Assembly: GCA_035048495.1 (NCBI GenBank)
Contig: CM068542.1
Coordinates: forward strand, 38,655,109 to 38,719,108
Reading direction: 5' to 3'
Source: Euptelea pleiosperma
Taxonomy: Eukaryota > Streptophyta > Magnoliopsida > Ranunculales > Eupteleaceae
Length of the DNA stretch: 64,000 nt
The notes beneath the pieces were generated by a model. That model was not told the origin of the DNA and did not search any database. It saw nothing but the letters and a program-made list of their open reading frames with translations. Made by a program: the position numbers and the translations under genes. The stretch's first letter is position 1; each line of letters opens with the position of its first letter. This document shows, piece by piece, positions 43,775 to 58,700 of the stretch.

Positions 43775-46700
43775 ATGGCTACATCGTGTGAGAGGTGGAT
43801 TGATGGTCTTCAATTCTCCTCGTTGTTCTGGCCTCCGCCTGAAGATACTCAGCAGCGACAGGTATGCTGAACTGTTCAAAGTTGGTTTTCCTATTATAAT
43901 AATTGTCATCTTTAATTTGAAGTTTGAATAGGTACCAGATCTTATCCATTTTATTTCTCTTTTTCCCCTGATGTTGCTTCTATTGGTTCACTGCAAAATG
44001 GAATCCGATGAAATAGGTCAGATGCCTGGGATGTTAGTTATAATACGTATAGGCAATTCATGCTCAATATTATTTATAAATATCCTTTAAGAAATCTATA
44101 ATTTTTCTTGGAAGAATATCAATTCAAAAGATTGATTTTTTAGAGAAGGTATTGGCAAGGAATTGGGTTTGACAAGAGTTTTATATTTTCACTGGGAAAT
44201 TACAATGGTTGTTGGAGGAAAGCGTTTCAAAAACTTGATTACTGGGGTAACTTTTTCAATTCTCTTTGTAGTGAAAACGACATCCATATGGATATTTGTG
44301 AGCTTGAAGCTTGATCTTGTTTGCAGAGTATATGGTGGATCATCTTATCTTTTGAAAGACAACTTTGTAGTTTTTTTCTGTTTTGATGATACAATAACCA
44401 AAGCTTTTCGTCTCCTTGAAGATTCAGAAATGCAGCAGTCTTGTCTATGATCCAACATGGTTATTGTTTGCATCTAATTTATTTTAATTGTAGGACTTCA
44501 TAATATTTGGGCCTCGTTACCCAGTTGGGTCTTCAAGGTGAGCATGGGTTAAATAGTTCTTAAGCTTTCTAAATAGGACAAATCTAATAAGGAGGAAAAA
44601 CTGTCACCTCTAGTCTTACACGAGTTCCCTTTATTAGAAGGTGTTTCTTGAAAGTAAGATCTCTAATTGTTGTGTTAAAATAGTAGATTAAGGTGTGCTC
44701 TGGCATCGTGCTTTTGGACTTCGATGCAGTAACAATTATATCTTTGTTGAGTTCATGTGGAATCTTCCCAAAAAGCTCAACTTGAAATCCATCCTAGAAG
44801 CAAAGGTTCACATGGTCTCACATATCAGTAATGGTGGACTATTAGCCAGTGGAAATACGAATACGTATCACTGATACACTTATTGAGAAATACATCATAA
44901 ATTAAGCAAAAAAAATATGGGTAAAATCATACAGATGTAAAATGTATACTAAATAAAAATTTGAAAAAAAAAAACATTTTATAGCATAGATACGAGTGTC
45001 CCATCTAATATGTTGATATCATGCTCTAAGTTTTAGTTTCTTAAGAGAAATATCTTTTTTTTAGAATTTACATCTTTCCAAATCTAACAATACTTCTAAT
45101 AAAAAAAGTTTTTTGTAGCAAGATTTGTTAAAACATATTATTTATATATTTTGTTGACAAAACACACAAGGAAATTATTAGGAATTAAGAAAATAACCAA
45201 TAACGCAATACATAGCGAGAAAATTGTAATGTAGATGTATCCATGTAGTATCCCATAACTAGTATCAATATCATATCGTGTCGATATAGGTACGTTGAGC
45301 ATGTTGAAGTATCATGGTATCATAGATTTCAAGGCCTTCGATAACTACATCCATGCCTTGTGGGTTGGATGGCTAGTAAATCACTTCCTGTCTCTTTTCG
45401 TATTGTCTCTACTACAATAATCACTCATCAGTTCTCTGAGTTCATGATGGAATCCGAGCACTATTATAATTGTCTTGAGTGTAATGGTCTTATGTGTTGC
45501 TCCTCCATGAGTACAAAGGATGCCATAGAAATGATGTCTTGTTTTGTCTCGATAAGGTGAAAGACCGAGACAAACGCTGAGACGAAATGAAATATTCCCA
45601 AGACATTGGAAAATTGGCGAGACAAACCTGAAATAATAAATTAAATGTATACGTAAACCTAAAAATATGTTTAAATTAATTAAATGACCTCTACAATCAT
45701 TAATTTAAAAAAAATAATCACACTTATTCTCACTGATATGCATCAATATCCACCGTCACTGATATGCATCAATATCCACCGATATACAGAAATGCTAAGA
45801 TTCACCATGTTGGAAATAGCATGTCCAGCATAGATTCTATAATCAATATTAAATACTCTTTTGTACTAAATTAAGGTTGAAATTTGAAAGCATAATTTAA
45901 CAATTTATTATTTTACTTTTTTTATTTTTAATTAAATAATTAAGTTGAATTCTAACTTTTAAATTTCAATGAACTACAAATTTTAATCGTATTTTAAACA
46001 TAGATATGATTTGAACCATATATCTAAATTAGACCTAGTCTAGGCTAACCATAACTTAGATTACTATAAAAAGGATTAAATCACCTATTAGGCTGATTTT
46101 GGGGCTTAGGTTCACTAAGAGATGGTCCAAAAATTCATGGGTCTACGGGCATATTTGTGGACCAATCGTAATTTATCATGTAGTTGAAATCATCCGATCA
46201 AGTTGATTTTCAGTCAAAGTGATCTCTTACTAAGATCCCACTGATTGAAAAATTCAAGTTCATAAGTATAAGCACCGTTGTGTATGTGTAATATAGGTTA
46301 GATAACATTGCAACTGCGATAGTCATGGACTATCATGCTTTCAGTAGTGAGGCATCTACCATACATGTAGGAGTATTCTTATCAATCCAAAGTGTCTAGT
46401 TTCTGGATCCCATCTAGAAGTTTGCTAGGGCACTAGTTAGGCCACGTAGGATGATTGTTAACACCCAACCAATTGGTTATTTTTTGATTGCTGGAAACAC
46501 AAGGACAACAATCTTAGAAAAAGTCAATTTATCGCATTGTTAAAATCATTTGATCAATTTGATTGTCAGTCTAGGTCTCCCATATGGGATACTCAGATTA
46601 TTAGACAATCCAAGTTGATAAGAAGATGCATCATTTATGTAATACAGACTAGGTACTACCATATGGTAGTACCAAGACTACCTAATATTTCTCTTATGTA

Positions 46701-49700
46701 TATTATAGGCACACATGGGATTGTCCCTGTACTACTATTCTTTCTATAATATGGGCCTCAACCATAAAATAGTTACATATTCCTTTCAATCCAAGATATC
46801 CATCTTGCAGGCCGCACTATGAGATTTGCTCGACCAAAAATAATCCAATCCGATGAACATAAACTGCCCAAACTGTTGTATAATTTTTTGTGGCCAAAAA
46901 TACGCAATGGTCAAGAAAAAAAAATACATTTTCTTTTTTGTTTTGCAGTTTTCTGAATGATTTGTATTGTCTCAGTTTGTCTCGACAAACCAAGATAATG
47001 TTCTGGTATTTTTCTAATGTTTTGTTCTGGCCAATGGCCATAGAATTCATGGTGTTTCACCTGAGAAAATTTGAGACGAAATGATGCTTTGGGCCATGGG
47101 TTGGGGGTGTAGAAAGATAGAGGTAGTGATTTGAGTGGAATATGAAAAAAGAAAAAATGGAAGGGAAAAGAAAAGAAACAGAAAGGAGGAAAGGATTAAG
47201 AAGAGGAGGGAAAAAGAGGATTGGTATCTGCTGGTGGTACATTGTGTAATATCCTTTCCTTCATAATAAAATTTCTGTGTTATACACGCACACACACACA
47301 CACATATATGAACATTGAAATGTTCATGAAGCTGGTCTTATAAGATGTTCTAAGGCTTTTTTTCGCTTTCTTTTCTTTTCTTTCTTTTTAAATATTACTC
47401 ACTTTTCCTCGTCTGGTTTTCTGCTATTACTGATGCACTTGTTTGTTACATTTCATTTAGGCTCAAATTACTGCCTATGTTGAATATTTTGGTCAGTTCA
47501 CATCAGAACGATTTCCTGAAGATATTGCTGAGGTATGTCATTTGGTTTTCATCTCATAGCTAGTTTTGCACATTGGACGAAACTTGACACAAAAACAAAT
47601 ACACCCAACTTAAGTTGATTTATAGTGACTATAAATAAATTTTAACTTTGTTGAATGAAAAAATGCTCATAACGAAATTTTCGTTACTGATATTTACTAT
47701 CGTTTTTCTCTCCTTTTTATTTTTTTTTCTAACAGCTAATTCGGAGTCGTTATCCATCCAAAGAAAGGCGCCTTTTGGATGAAGTATTGGGTATTGGAAT
47801 CTTACTTCTGTTGATTTTATATAATAACAGAATATACGTATAAATTGACATTCCCAGATTTTATTTTTCCCGATTTGGTTGAGGCAGCTTAATGACCTCC
47901 ATATTTATGTAATTTCCAGCAATGTTTGTCCTTCATCATCCAGAGCATGGGCATGCTGTTGTTCTTCCAATTATTTCATGTATAATCGACGGTACATTGG
48001 TGTACGATAAGACTAGTCCTCCCTTTAGTTCTTTCATTTCTTTAGTCTGCCCAAGCAGTGAGGTATGGAACTACCTGAACAAATTAATTTGGGGTACTTA
48101 TAAGAAGTTTTTTGTTCTTTTATTATACTGCAGACTGTTTTTTTTTCTCATAAGACACTGTAGATTGGGCTTCACTGTTTGGGTTTTGCAAGCTCTTATA
48201 TATGTTCTCATTTGTTGAATAAAGCATACAGCACATTATGAGTGGAATAATTATCACTTACACATTCTTTGATCACAGAATGAATATTCTGAACAATGGG
48301 CTCTGGCATGCGGGGAAATTTTACGGGTATTAACACACTACAATCGCCCAATTTATAAGGTTGAGCACCAGAACAGTGAAATAGAGAGAAGCAGCAGTGG
48401 CAGCCATGCTTCAATAAGTAGCTCTATAGATGGGGAAGCCTGTCATTCACCCTTGCAGCAACCAGAAAGAAAACCTTTAAGGCCTTTGTCTCCCTGGATT
48501 ACTGACATATTGCTTGCTGCACCACTGGGTATTAGAAGTGACTACTTCCGATGGTAAGTGAACCCATCGTTCTTTTATATGGCTCGCTTGTATAATTTTG
48601 ATTAGAAATCATAAATGTTAAGTATTTGCTTACTAATATAAGAGGGTAAAACAGTCTTTTAGTGTCACATGTGTAAGTCAAAGACTCAAGGATTAAAATG
48701 GTCTTTGTCCATGTGTTTCTCATGGCTTTGTCGATGCCATTCACAACCCGTCTTACTATGGGTAAATTTGCATGGATTCTAAATAATGTAGGAGGGTTCT
48801 TACAAAATACAATAATGCAGGAGGAACGATAGAAATGCTCTAAAATGCAGGAGGATCGGTCTTTTTCTCCTTTCTGACTTATAATATAATCTTCCATTTT
48901 TCATTTCTTGTTTTTATATCAAGACTGAAATACTAGTATTAACTTGTCAAGCTTTGAGAGTATTCCTAAGATTTCCAGCTCCTTTTGGTACGCGAGGTTG
49001 TCGTATGGATGTCTTAGAAGAAACTTTTGTGTTGGATATCTTGTTTATTTTTTATTATGAAGTATTGCCAAGAGTTCCAGGGTAGATGTTCTTATTCATC
49101 AGGCTGTTTATGCTTTAACAGGTGTAGTGGCGTCTTGGGTAAATATGCAGCTGGTGGAGAACTCAAGCCGCCTACAGCTGGTCAGTGAAGTTTCTTTCAT
49201 CATGAATCATATAGCTTTCATATAGGTTTTTGGTGATATTTTAAGTTGCACTCTGCACTTCTTCTTGTAATGTATTTATTATTTTTCAGGTCATCTTAAT
49301 TTACCGAAATGCTTAAGGTGGTTATAAGGATTTAAGTTTTCAGCTGTGAACTTCTGATGGTGTGATCCATCTTTAATAACTTAATGAGTGCCATTTCCTA
49401 CCTCTATCTTCTTTTTTAATGACAATTTTAAAGTAGTTAATATTTTAACAATGACTTTCTTTTTTTTAAGTGGAGTAGATATCCAACTTCATGTATAGTG
49501 TTGACAAACATAGACACAGGTTTCGGTCGTTAACTTACACAAGTTAGTGAGTTAGACTTGGTTGCCCAAAAAAAATCCAAACTTCCTCCTTATCTGTCCA
49601 TCAGGAATACACAATTAAAAAATATGAATATATGACCGATACCAATCATGGTATAGGTCTTATACATCTAAGTTTTTAACAATGGATTTGTGTTCTTAAT

Positions 49701-52700
49701 CTATTACTATTTTGAAGCCAAAACTGGGGTATGCCACACGACATTCACCTGGGCACCTATTAGTTGCCTATTAAAAAAAGGAAAACCTAGGCACCTATTA
49801 GTTCATTAAATGCTCCTTTAACGTACTCATCCATTCTCATACCATTAATTATATTTTCAATACAGCCCTAATAAATACTTAATTACTTTCCATGCCATTA
49901 TTCTTATTTTCAATACTGCCCCTTGATAACCACTTAATTACTTACCATGCCATTATTTTCATATTTCTAAAACAATTCCTTATACGACATTCACCTAGGC
50001 ACCTATTAGTTGCCTATTAAAAAAAAGGAAAACCTAGGCACCTATCAATTCATTAAATGTCTCTCTCCACCAAAAGGTTCATTAAATGCTCCTTTAACGT
50101 ACTCATCCATTCTCATGCCATTAATTATATTGTCAATACAGCCCCTAATAAATTTTTTTTTTTTTTTTGGATAAGTAAAATCAAGAAGATCAAACCATCC
50201 TTTCCTTTCTTTGTTTAAATAAATACTTAATTACTTTCCATGCCATCATTCTTATTTTTAATACTGCCCGTTGATAACCACTTAATTACTTACCATGTCA
50301 TTATTTTCATATTTCCAAAACAGTTCCTTAATAGCATGAACAACTTCAGAATTTTGATTTTCTAATTGTCCCTTGCATTGCCATAATTTACAAATTCACC
50401 CATCCAAACTAATCTTTCAAACTGCCTTTGAGGTTGAAACTTTCTTATTTTGTAAGTTCTTCCAAAAGGCCCCTACAATCCCTCACGTGCCACACACGTG
50501 CGGCCCACTAGTTACATATAATATAAACACACACACACATCCACCATAGTATTGTTTACATTATCAACGGCCTTACTTATCGGTTGATGACATCAACCTT
50601 ACTTATGATGACGATGAGATGTAGAGGAAGATTACTCTTTTCTTCCTTCATTTGGGTACTTATGTAATGTCCCTTTAATTATAAATAAGTATTAGTACTA
50701 TTAGAGGGTTGTTAGACAATTGTGGTTGCACAAATTTTCTTTCTATCTTGTTCTCTTTCTATTCTCTTACTCGTCATTTTTCTATCTTCTTAATCTCTTA
50801 TTGTCTGAGCCATGGAGATATTCTTATATATGCCAGAAGTTGTTGATGTCTCGGTCATGAAATCATGTTTTATATCTGTATTTTTTAATTATTATATCGT
50901 AATGTCTTGGTTTGTCTCAACAAAACATTACGAAACGAAACATACGACATTGCATGTTTCGTTTCGGTTCTCTTAAATTCCGAAATTTTAAACCATGTGT
51001 ATGACTCACTTCAATAATGGTACAATGTGGTTATATTTGTTGTAGAGAAATATTGGATTTTGAGAGAGCATGACTTTTGAAGAGTTATGTTTATTTTTGT
51101 TTTCCGGGACTTTTTTATGATCGGATGTGGAGATAACATCCCCACGAGAATTTTCTAAAAAAATAAGAAAATATCTAGAGCTTGAGTTTCTTCTCATATT
51201 TGATTCTCTAATAAAGGCAAGTTGATTGTTCTTGGGTCGTTAAACTTCTTTACCTGATACAAGTTGCTTTCGTTTAAACTTGAAGAAGTTATGAGGTGTT
51301 TCGGGAGATGAGTCGAAAGCCCTGTGGCATAATGTAATCCACCATAAATTTGGCAACATAAACTAGAGTTAGGATAGCCTTGAGGTACTTCATAGGGGCT
51401 GGGGTGTGTGAAAAGACAAGTTCATCTCTAGAACTAGGTCAAAGTATGAAGAGAAGATAAGTTTAGATTTTGGGAGGATGAATGGTGCGAGGTAGGCAAA
51501 TCGTATAATATATGCCCCGGGTTATACCAATTGGTTCCTGTGAAGAATTCAACAATGAAACATTATTTCTTAAGAAGTAACGAGAAGATCGTTTGGAATC
51601 CGATGTTTTGAACAAACTTGTTGGACAGAGAGATTGGGAATGCATGGAATTATTCAGGCATATTGAAGAAATATACATACCGTAGGAAAGAAATGATCAA
51701 TGTATTGGAATTCAGACCGGTCCTTCACGATAAATATCATTTTTTTTTGGCATTTGCATGGACAATTGTGTTGGATAAGATTCTAATTGTTGATTGTTTA
51801 ATTCATAGAGGCCAGTTCTTTCCAAACAGGTTTGTACTATGTGAGAACAACAAAGAGAGCGTGAATCACTGATTGATGCAAAAAATAAAAATGTGTTGGG
51901 TTGGGTTGGCAACCCGTTCAGTTGGTCGAACTTCATTTGTGTGTTTCAGTTGGTAATTGGTATTGTTTGGGGCTAACTTTAGGTTGGGTAATGCTTTTCG
52001 GTTGTGGTTTTCGTAGTTTTATCCCTAGGGACCACATAGGTCTTTCTGGCTCACTTTTGGGGAGAAAATCTTTTTCCATCTTTTGTTGTGAAGTGAGTTT
52101 CATTCCTTTTTAGTTTTGGAAGATCAAAAAGGGGTCTTAGTAAAGGGGCTGATAGGGGTAATTTGGGAATTGTTTTTCAGATTAGTTGATCGAAGTTTAA
52201 GTGAGGGTGAAAGACAAAAAAGAGGATAGCCAGGGATTCAGTTTTATTTTCATTTTGAAAGCTATATCTCCTCTCCTTGTTAGGGTTTCTCCAGTTGGAA
52301 TTCGATTAGTCAATGCTTGAAGCTTGGGCCTTCTCTAATACCTTGACGCTACGACTTCAGCATGAAAGCTTGTTGTTTCAGAGAGTTATATATTGCTGTT
52401 CTGTTTTTCCAGCAATATTTTGTGGTAGAAACTTTATTTTCAGGAATTATATGTTAGGGTTAAGTGCTATACCTGTGTTTCTAGATCTTTCATCGTTGGA
52501 TTTCAATCTGTATCTTTTGCCTTTGGTTTACATCAAGTGGTATCAAAGCAAGTTCCTTACTTTGGGGTTACTTATTTCTATTATGATTTTGTGCTCAATC
52601 ATGAGGATTGATGGCTGCAAGAGGTGCATAGGGAAACCATGGATGGATGGACAAAAATACCATTACCCTAGAGGTGTTTCAAGAGATGCAAGAGCAAATC

Positions 52701-55700
52701 CAGCAACTTTCGCAGTTGATAGCGCAAGGAGTTGCCGATAACCAAGAAAATGGTTTCACACAATGGGTCTAAACATGCTAGGAGTAATCCACACGGTGTG
52801 CACTATCCTAGCGAAACATACGATCAAAGTTCAAGTGTGGATGGTAGTGAGATTCATATCAAAGAGTTGGTAAGTTTGGTAAAGGCCAACAATGTGAAGA
52901 TTTAATTGTCCAATACTTGTGCTGTAATTAATTGTCCGGAGCCTGAACACCGCCGCAAAGCATTGAAGAATTTCACGTAAAGTAATCACCCCTACTTTCG
53001 AAGCGCCTAGGGATATAATTGTGTCATCATAAAATTGGATATGTGAAACAATGGGTTCTTCCTCACCCACCCTAAATCCTTCAATCATACACTCTCTTCT
53101 TTGCATAAGAGCGTGAAAAAAGAAGGGGGATATCCTTGTCTTAGGGCCCTCGAGCTTCCAGAGAAGCTTAAGGAAAACCATTGACAAGAATAGAAGAAGA
53201 AACCATTGAAATGTGTACCATAGTCCAATTCTCTCATCCTACCCATAAAATAATCTTCTTGCATCCATTATATGAGTCTGATTTTTTTGCTACGAGAATC
53301 GGGTATTGGAATGGATCTGCTGTCATTTTGTTTCATGTCCCTTATGTTGTAACCATGCTCTTATGGTTTATTCTCTTGGTTAAATTGATGGTGCTACCTG
53401 GACATGCGATATAATTTACTTAGCACAAGCAAGTAGAGAATAATTGGGAATCTTGTCTCATATCAGGTATTCAAGTGCTGTTTATGTTAGCCAGTAAAAT
53501 TGATTCTCCAAATTTGATATTAGAAGTAAACTGATGGTTAACAGTGAAGCCAAAATGCTTAATAGTGTTTTCTAGGATTTCTGCCAAAATGCTTAATCTT
53601 CACATTAATTACTACTATTTTGTATTCTCTTATTTTTTTTATACTTTAGCTGCAAAAATTTTAGGATATTTATGCGTGAAAACTGAGGCTTATTCATAAG
53701 TAACCTTTGTTTGTTTGTTTGTTAGCTTGTACCCGTGGATCTGGAAAGCATCCCCAGCTTGTGCCATCAACTCCAAGATGGGCTGTTGCTAATGGTGCTG
53801 GTGTTATATTAAGTGTCTGTGATGAAGAAGTTGCTCGCTACGAGACTGCGACTTTAACAGCAGCTGCTGTTCCTGCACTTCTTCTTCCTCCTCCAACAAC
53901 AGCTCTAGATGAGCATCTAGTTGCTGGGTTGCCAGCTCTTGAGCCATATGCGCGGTTATTTCATCGGTGAATATTCAAACTTTTCTCTGTTTTTCGCTGA
54001 GTTTTCTTGGAAATATTTTTGAAGGCTGTGGTTCTTCTGAGTTAGGTATTATGCCATTGCTACTCCAAGTGCCACACAAAGACTCCTGCTCGGACTTCTG
54101 GAAGCACCACCATCATGGGCTCCAGATGCACTCGATGCTGCTGTACAACTTGTCGAACTCCTTCGAGCTGCTGAGGATTATGCATCTGGCATGAGGGTAA
54201 GTAGGGTCAGGAGGATCATGACTATTTCAGTGTGGTATATTTCTATGCTTGTTATCTTTTTCATATATATTTTATTATTTTTGTTTCTTCCTGTTATAGT
54301 CATTCCATGATTCTTTGCCCTACACATTAGCAGATTTGAATTTAAATGTACTGAAACTATGTGGAAGCATCGAGTTTTATTGCTTACAACTGTTATTCTT
54401 TGCATCTTATGTTTTACTATAGATGTTGAATTTATATCTATTAAAATTATGACCTTTTTCATTCTTGTACTGCCCGGAGTTAGCTTGCTATTTAGGATAT
54501 CATGTTTCTTTTCTTAGTGGGATTTGCAAATTCTCATTATATTGATGTACCATTGAGTTGTCCAACCTTATTAAGTCTGGTTCCATTTCCTCACCCGATG
54601 CATGTTTTCCCCATCACATGTAGCTGATAACAAGGATATTGTGGTGGACATTGGAATTATCCCACTGAAGTTATTAGCACCAATTACATTACCTCAGATT
54701 GTGCCTGGGAATATAGTGTATCTCAACTTATGTTGTACTTGTGTTAATTGCCAAACTCTAGCAGCCTTTTGTATTAACCATCATCAATTACAATAAGATC
54801 CTTGAGAATAACAAATGACGTATATAAATGACTACAACTAACACTACCCTAGCTGGAGCATAGATGTCGATCATGCCCATCTTGCCCATAGCGGTACGCA
54901 ACTATCCTTGTCAGCAGCCTTACTAAATATCGGTGAACTGGTCCAGTGTACTAACAAATGGTGTAGAAATGCGTTCCAAGGTCACTTTTTCCCTAATAAA
55001 GTGACAGGTTTGACTTCTATATGCTCCCTCCCCTGTGATAAACTGGATTTGAGACAATGTGGATGGCCACCTGATTGTCATTGACAAGTTCCATAGGTGA
55101 TGATTCCTTGAAACCAATTCCAGCATGAGATTGGAATTTACAACAACTCACATCTCCGATGAGCTTTGACTCAGTACTCGGTCTTTGCACTCAATCTAGC
55201 AACAATAAACAGCTTACTATTCCATGATAATGATACTAAGTTACCTCCAACAAAGGTACACTAACCGGAAGTAGACCTACAATCATCAAAAGAAACCACC
55301 CAATCTACATTTGTATAAGAAAAAATCACGAAGTGCCCATGCTGGGAGAACATTATACCACGTCCAAGAGAAGACTCTAAATAACAATTTAAGGTGGCTA
55401 GTCTGAGCACCGTGCATAAATTGGCTTGCCATACTAACTTAAGAGATGTTTGGTCTGGTGATGGCTAGATAAATCAACAGTTCAACCAGTTTATGCTCTG
55501 GTGGACTCCTGGATTTGCTAGAGCATCACCATCAACTTCACCTAGATGATGGTTTTCCTCGATGGGTGTATCGAACTGCTCCAAACTTTCCTGTATCTCC
55601 CAACAGTTGAGTACATACCATTTGGAGAAATAAAGATGCCCTTCCAAGATCGAGCTACCTCTGTTCCCAAGAAGTACCTTACAGCTATGAGATTTTTAAT

Positions 55701-58700
55701 ATCAAAGCTCTTGTTTGAGAAAAACTTCAGCCCTTGGCTAGCTGTAACATCATCGCCAATGACGATGATATTGTCAACATATACAACAACCACCCTCTTG
55801 CCACTATTACTCGGAAAAAAAACACTATATGATCAGTGTTGCACCTTTTGTAGTCAACACTTTGCACAGCCTAATTGAACAGCTCAACCATGCACGAGGA
55901 AATTTTGTTCTGCCTATAGGTTACCTTCTTTAACCTGCACATGTTTTTCAGTATCTTCCTAAGGAGGAAACCCAAGTGGAGTGAACATGTAGACTTCTTC
56001 TTGTAGATTCCCATAAAGCAATGCATTCTTCACATTTAACTGATACAATTACCAGTCTGAGTTGGCAGCAAGCCAACAATAAAGAGCTAGATCCACAATG
56101 AACTAGTTTTGCGATGATGACAAAAGTCACTTGATAAACCACCCCATATGTCTATGAAATTGAATCGGTATGAACACCTCCAAAGTGTTTGACATAAGGA
56201 CAGGGCATGGGTGAGCCATGTTAAGACAGTGACAATTGAAGTTGGCCTATTGGACACATGTACAACACCCATTTTGAAGTATCTGGGTAACATAGCCCAT
56301 AACTAAAGAAACGGGAAAACATAGACACACCTCTAGTGGTGTCAGGACTCAGGCATATGTACAGAAATCTTTTATACAACGACAACAATTCAAATTAATA
56401 CTTATCCCTTTGTCAAAAGTTATGTTGAGATCAAAGAGACTGATTGCCAAACAAGGAAAAAAAGATCATTAACAGTGCTTATCCCAACTATTTGGGGTTT
56501 GGCAAAATGAAATATGGAAATGATCCTTACCACAAATGGAGAGAACACAGATGCAGAATCCTCAAAGTATTCCTACAGATAGCTTCATGAGAGAATTAGT
56601 ATTTAATTTTCATCCTACTCAATGAGAAAAGTTTGAACCATAACTAGGCAACGATATCTTCCTAAAAAGCTTACCGAAGAAATCCAACCTAAGTAGGTTT
56701 TATCCTTTCTAAAAAGGGAAGTTTTTAGACTTGTAAAATTTCTTCTTGCTGTTGATTATTATCAACGGTCAAAATTCAAGTCCTTCTAAAACCCAAATCT
56801 TAAAATCTCACTCACGTTTAGCGTCTCAATAAGTTCAATAAGCTGATGGAACAAGACATCGCAACCGAGATGAAATGGAACTGAACAGCCGGCAAGGATA
56901 CGGGACAGACACGGTGTGGATACGGCATTTACACTTAAAATGCAAGTATCCGACACGGATACGGCACCCATTTTGAAGTATCCGGATATCATAGTGAACA
57001 GGACCTTGTAAAAAGAAAATCTATACATCTTGTTACAAAAAGTTTCGATTATACATTACAGTAAATGATGTTTAATGCCTAATTACGCTAAAAGTATGTT
57101 ATTTATCTTCTATTTGTCTGATAAAGGACGCATATACTATAAGAAGAAGGTTTAAATTACTTAAATTAAGGTTTTGTTAATGATTTTGGATAACACTGCT
57201 TTTCATCCTTGAAATGTATAAGTTAAAATAGCTAACTCTGAAAGCATCATGTTTCCTCCGATGTTTGTTGATTTCCTTGGGTTTCTTGATGTAGCTTCCA
57301 AGGAACTGGATGCATTTGCATTTCTTGCGTGCAATTGGAATTGCAATGTCCATGAGAGCAGGTATTGCTGCAGATGCAGCTGCAGCTTTACTTTTTCGCA
57401 TACTTTCACAGCCTGCGTTGCTTTTTCCTCCACTAGGGCAAGCTGAAGGAGTTGAAGTTCAACATGAACCTCTAGGTGGTTATATTTCATGCTACAAAAA
57501 GCAGGTAATAAGGATTTTTACATTATTACTTGCATGCTCCACTTCTCTCCTTAAAGTTGATTATAATGTAGCTTGTCCTGTTATTAGTGACTTATTTGCT
57601 TTCATTACTTGAAGAGCATATCATGGATGTGATCTAGTTGAATTATAAGTTTTTTTTATTGAGGTTAAGTTGTTGACTGACTCCCATCTGTACAAATGAC
57701 TTTTGACCAGGTAGGAGTGTCTGCAGCTGAAGCGACTATTGAGGCCACGGCCCAAGGGATTGCATCAATGTTTTGTGCCCATGGCCCAGAGGTTGAATGG
57801 AGAATTTGTACCATTTGGGAAGCTGCTTATGGCCTGATTCCTTTAAGTTCCTCAGCTGTTGATCTGCCTGAAATCGTAGTTGCAACCCCACTCCAACCTC
57901 CCGTTTTATCATGGAACCTGTACTTACCAATCCTTAAAGTATTAGAGTATCTCCCTCGTGGAAGTCCATCTGAAGCATGCCTCATGAAGATATTTGTTGC
58001 TACAGTAGAAGCAGTCCTTCGAAGAACATTTCCACCTCAATCTTCCAGAGAGCAAATCAGAAAATCAAGATGCGTTTTTGGTATTGGGTCTGCCTCCAAG
58101 AACCTTGCCGTGGCTGAGCTTCGTACAATGGTCCATTCACTATTTTTAGATTCATGTGCTTCTCTAGACCTTGCTTCCCGTCTGCTGTTTGTTGTGCTAA
58201 CGGTTTGTGTCAGTCATGAAGCTCATCCCAGTGCAAACAAGGGACCAAGAGGTGGTAATATTTATCCTCCTATTGAAGACACTGAAGACTGGCCGACAAT
58301 AAATGGAAAACAAAGTGACGTGAGAACTAGAAAAGTGAAAAAACAGGGGCCTGTGGCTGCATTTGATTCTTATGTTCTGGCTGCTGTTTGTGCATTAGCC
58401 TGTGAACTTCAGTTGTTCCCGTTGATCTCCAGAAATGGTAAACGTTCAGATTCAAAAGATGCACTCAGTATAGCCAAGCTTGCAAAATTAAATGGGTCTT
58501 CCAATGAGTTACAAAATGGCATTTGCTCTGCGATTTGTCATACTCGTAGAATTTTAGGAATTTTAGAAGCACTTTTTTCACTGAAGCCATCATCTGTTGG
58601 CACCTCATGGAGTTACAGTTCAAGTGAGATAGTTGCTGCAGCTATGGTCGCAGCTCATGTTTCTGAACTATTTAGACGGTCAAAGGCCTGCATGCATGCT

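Noticed and set aside
47047..47301. Hydrophobic minus-strand frame of 84 codons
   Set aside because: Lies within GIGANTEA intron 1 over a purine-rich tract; the apparent membrane segment is a by-product of poly-purine DNA.
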